53,165 nucleotides of DNA from Streptomyces sp. BR123 (lineage in GTDB: Bacteria; Actinomycetota; Actinomycetes; Streptomycetales; Streptomycetaceae), in NCBI RefSeq assembly GCF_013401435.1, contig NZ_JACBGN010000017.1:1-53165 (forward strand), read 5' to 3'. The notes under the pieces were generated by a model, which did not search any database, had not been told where the DNA came from, and worked only from the letters and a program-made list of their open reading frames with translations. Numbering within the stretch: the first letter of the stretch is position 1; every line of letters begins with the position of its first letter. Positions 52,606 through 53,165 of the stretch are shown here, piece by piece. Both the position numbers and the translations under genes were made by a program.

Positions 52606-53165
52606 GTGAGGGCGGTGCGGCGGAGGTACGGCCAACGGGTGCTCACCCTGGTCCAAGCGCGCGGTGGGGCGCGGGACTTCGAGTGGGCCGCGGCGGAGTC
52701 CGGGATGCGGGGGTGGCCCGTCGTGGCCGGGTTCGGCCGGGGCGAGGGGGCGTACGCCGGAGTCCTTGCCGCCGATTCCGGGGCGCCCGTTCTGCGTCGA
52801 AGTCCGCTTCTTCGGGGGCGCAACCGCCGTACGGAGCAGGCCGCGGGCCGGCGGATCGGTGCTCGCGAAGACGGCCGCAGATGCCTCACCGCTGCGGTCG
52901 CGGCGACCGTTGCCGGCCTCTGGCTGCCGGTGCGTCAGTGGCCCGCGTGGGCGCAGTGGCCGACGGCCACCGCGCCTCACGCGGCGCCCCTGGCAACCGG
53001 CCCGGCCGTCGCCTCCGGTTCCGTATTCCACGGGCTGTACGCGGACGGCCTCGACCTCACCCCGGACGAACCGGACCGTGCCCGGCCTGTGGCAGGTCGC
53101 GGCGGGGGTGAGGCCGGCCGACCGTTCCCCTGGCCGGGCTCAACGGGCCCCGACCCCACCCCTGT
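52606..53165 (+). CDS. Partial gene running off the right edge, possibly a primase/polymerase-type N-terminus
   Basis: Open from GTG 52606 to the end of the window (186 codons, no stop). GAGGAG lies about ten bases upstream. The segment FEWAAAESGMRGWPVVAGFG (about 24-43) resembles the start of Streptomyces bifunctional primase/polymerase-like proteins (WAAAERGWPVVPG); HAAPLATGPAVASGSVF may match the later strand. Cys residues that usually follow in that family are not seen. Weak identification; the rest of the gene is outside the window. Confidence 0.5.
   Translation, partial: MRAVRRRYGQRVLTLVQARGGARDFEWAAAESGMRGWPVVAGFGRGEGAYAGVLAADSGAPVLRRSPLLRGRNRRTEQAAGRRIGAREDGRRCLTAAVAATVAGLWLPVRQWPAWAQWPTATAPHAAPLATGPAVASGSVFHGLYADGLDLTPDEPDRARPVAGRGGGEAGRPFPWPGSTGPDPTP

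Overview
The window is about 53 kb of very GC-rich DNA. GTG starts are common, genes overlap as ATGA or GTGA, and the gene content (uric acid/glyoxylate operons, cobalamin genes, many actinobacterial hypothetical families) points to a Streptomyces or close relative. No rRNA, tRNA or CRISPR array was seen.

Left part (1-13 kb): two convergent blocks of late corrin-ring genes of aerobic cobalamin synthesis, cobG-cobH-cobIJ on + and cobL-cobM-cobK on -. Between them lies a small island: a 259-residue protein that reads as two fused histone folds, the first H2A-like and the second H2B-like. It is bracketed by degraded IS5-type transposase 3' ends in inverted orientation. I consider this gene the most unusual item in the window. 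Then follow a DUF1326/DUF2182 divergent pair, a secreted or anchored trypsin-like protease, an O-methyltransferase and a protein tyrosine phosphatase-like enzyme.

13.3-20.6 kb: a tight six-gene minus-strand operon (ATP-grasp ligase, radical SAM enzyme, second ATP-grasp ligase, two-domain sulfurtransferase, MFS exporter, trans-sulfuration-type PLP enzyme) behind a recognisable promoter. It looks like a compact pathway for a small amino-acid- or sulfur-derived product, and I cannot match it to a described one.

21-30 kb: an accessory zone of gene remnants (hipA-like, corA-like, pRiA4b-type), a SWIM-domain protein, unrecognised proteins of lower GC, a stand-alone TipAS-like protein, and insertion sequences. 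These are an ISAs1 remnant, an IS630 element whose ends and TA duplication can be read, and an IS701-type element with a deleted transposase and a GNAT acetyltransferase inside its inverted repeats.

29.8-36 kb: CorA, a winged-helix protein of the AlkZ/YcaQ type, an acyl-CoA synthetase, glutathione peroxidase and a zinc-ribbon/low-complexity/nuclease-fold protein.

36-49 kb: a purine-to-glycerate catabolic region: gcl, a TetR regulator, catalase, glxR, hyi, two small proteins (one with an HTH), uraD-uraH-urate oxidase, an 8-oxoguanine deaminase-like amidohydrolase and a xanthine/uracil-type permease. Two palindromes recur here. TTCCG-N5-CGGAA lies at gcl, hyi and catalase. A second, TCAACA-N3-TGTTGA, is fused to the -35 box of both catalase and uraD, so catalase seems to be co-controlled with the peroxide-producing urate oxidase.

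49-53 kb: a hypothetical protein, a HAD hydrolase, a DEDDh exonuclease, a secreted SGNH esterase with a palindromic operator, and the start of a gene that runs off the right edge.
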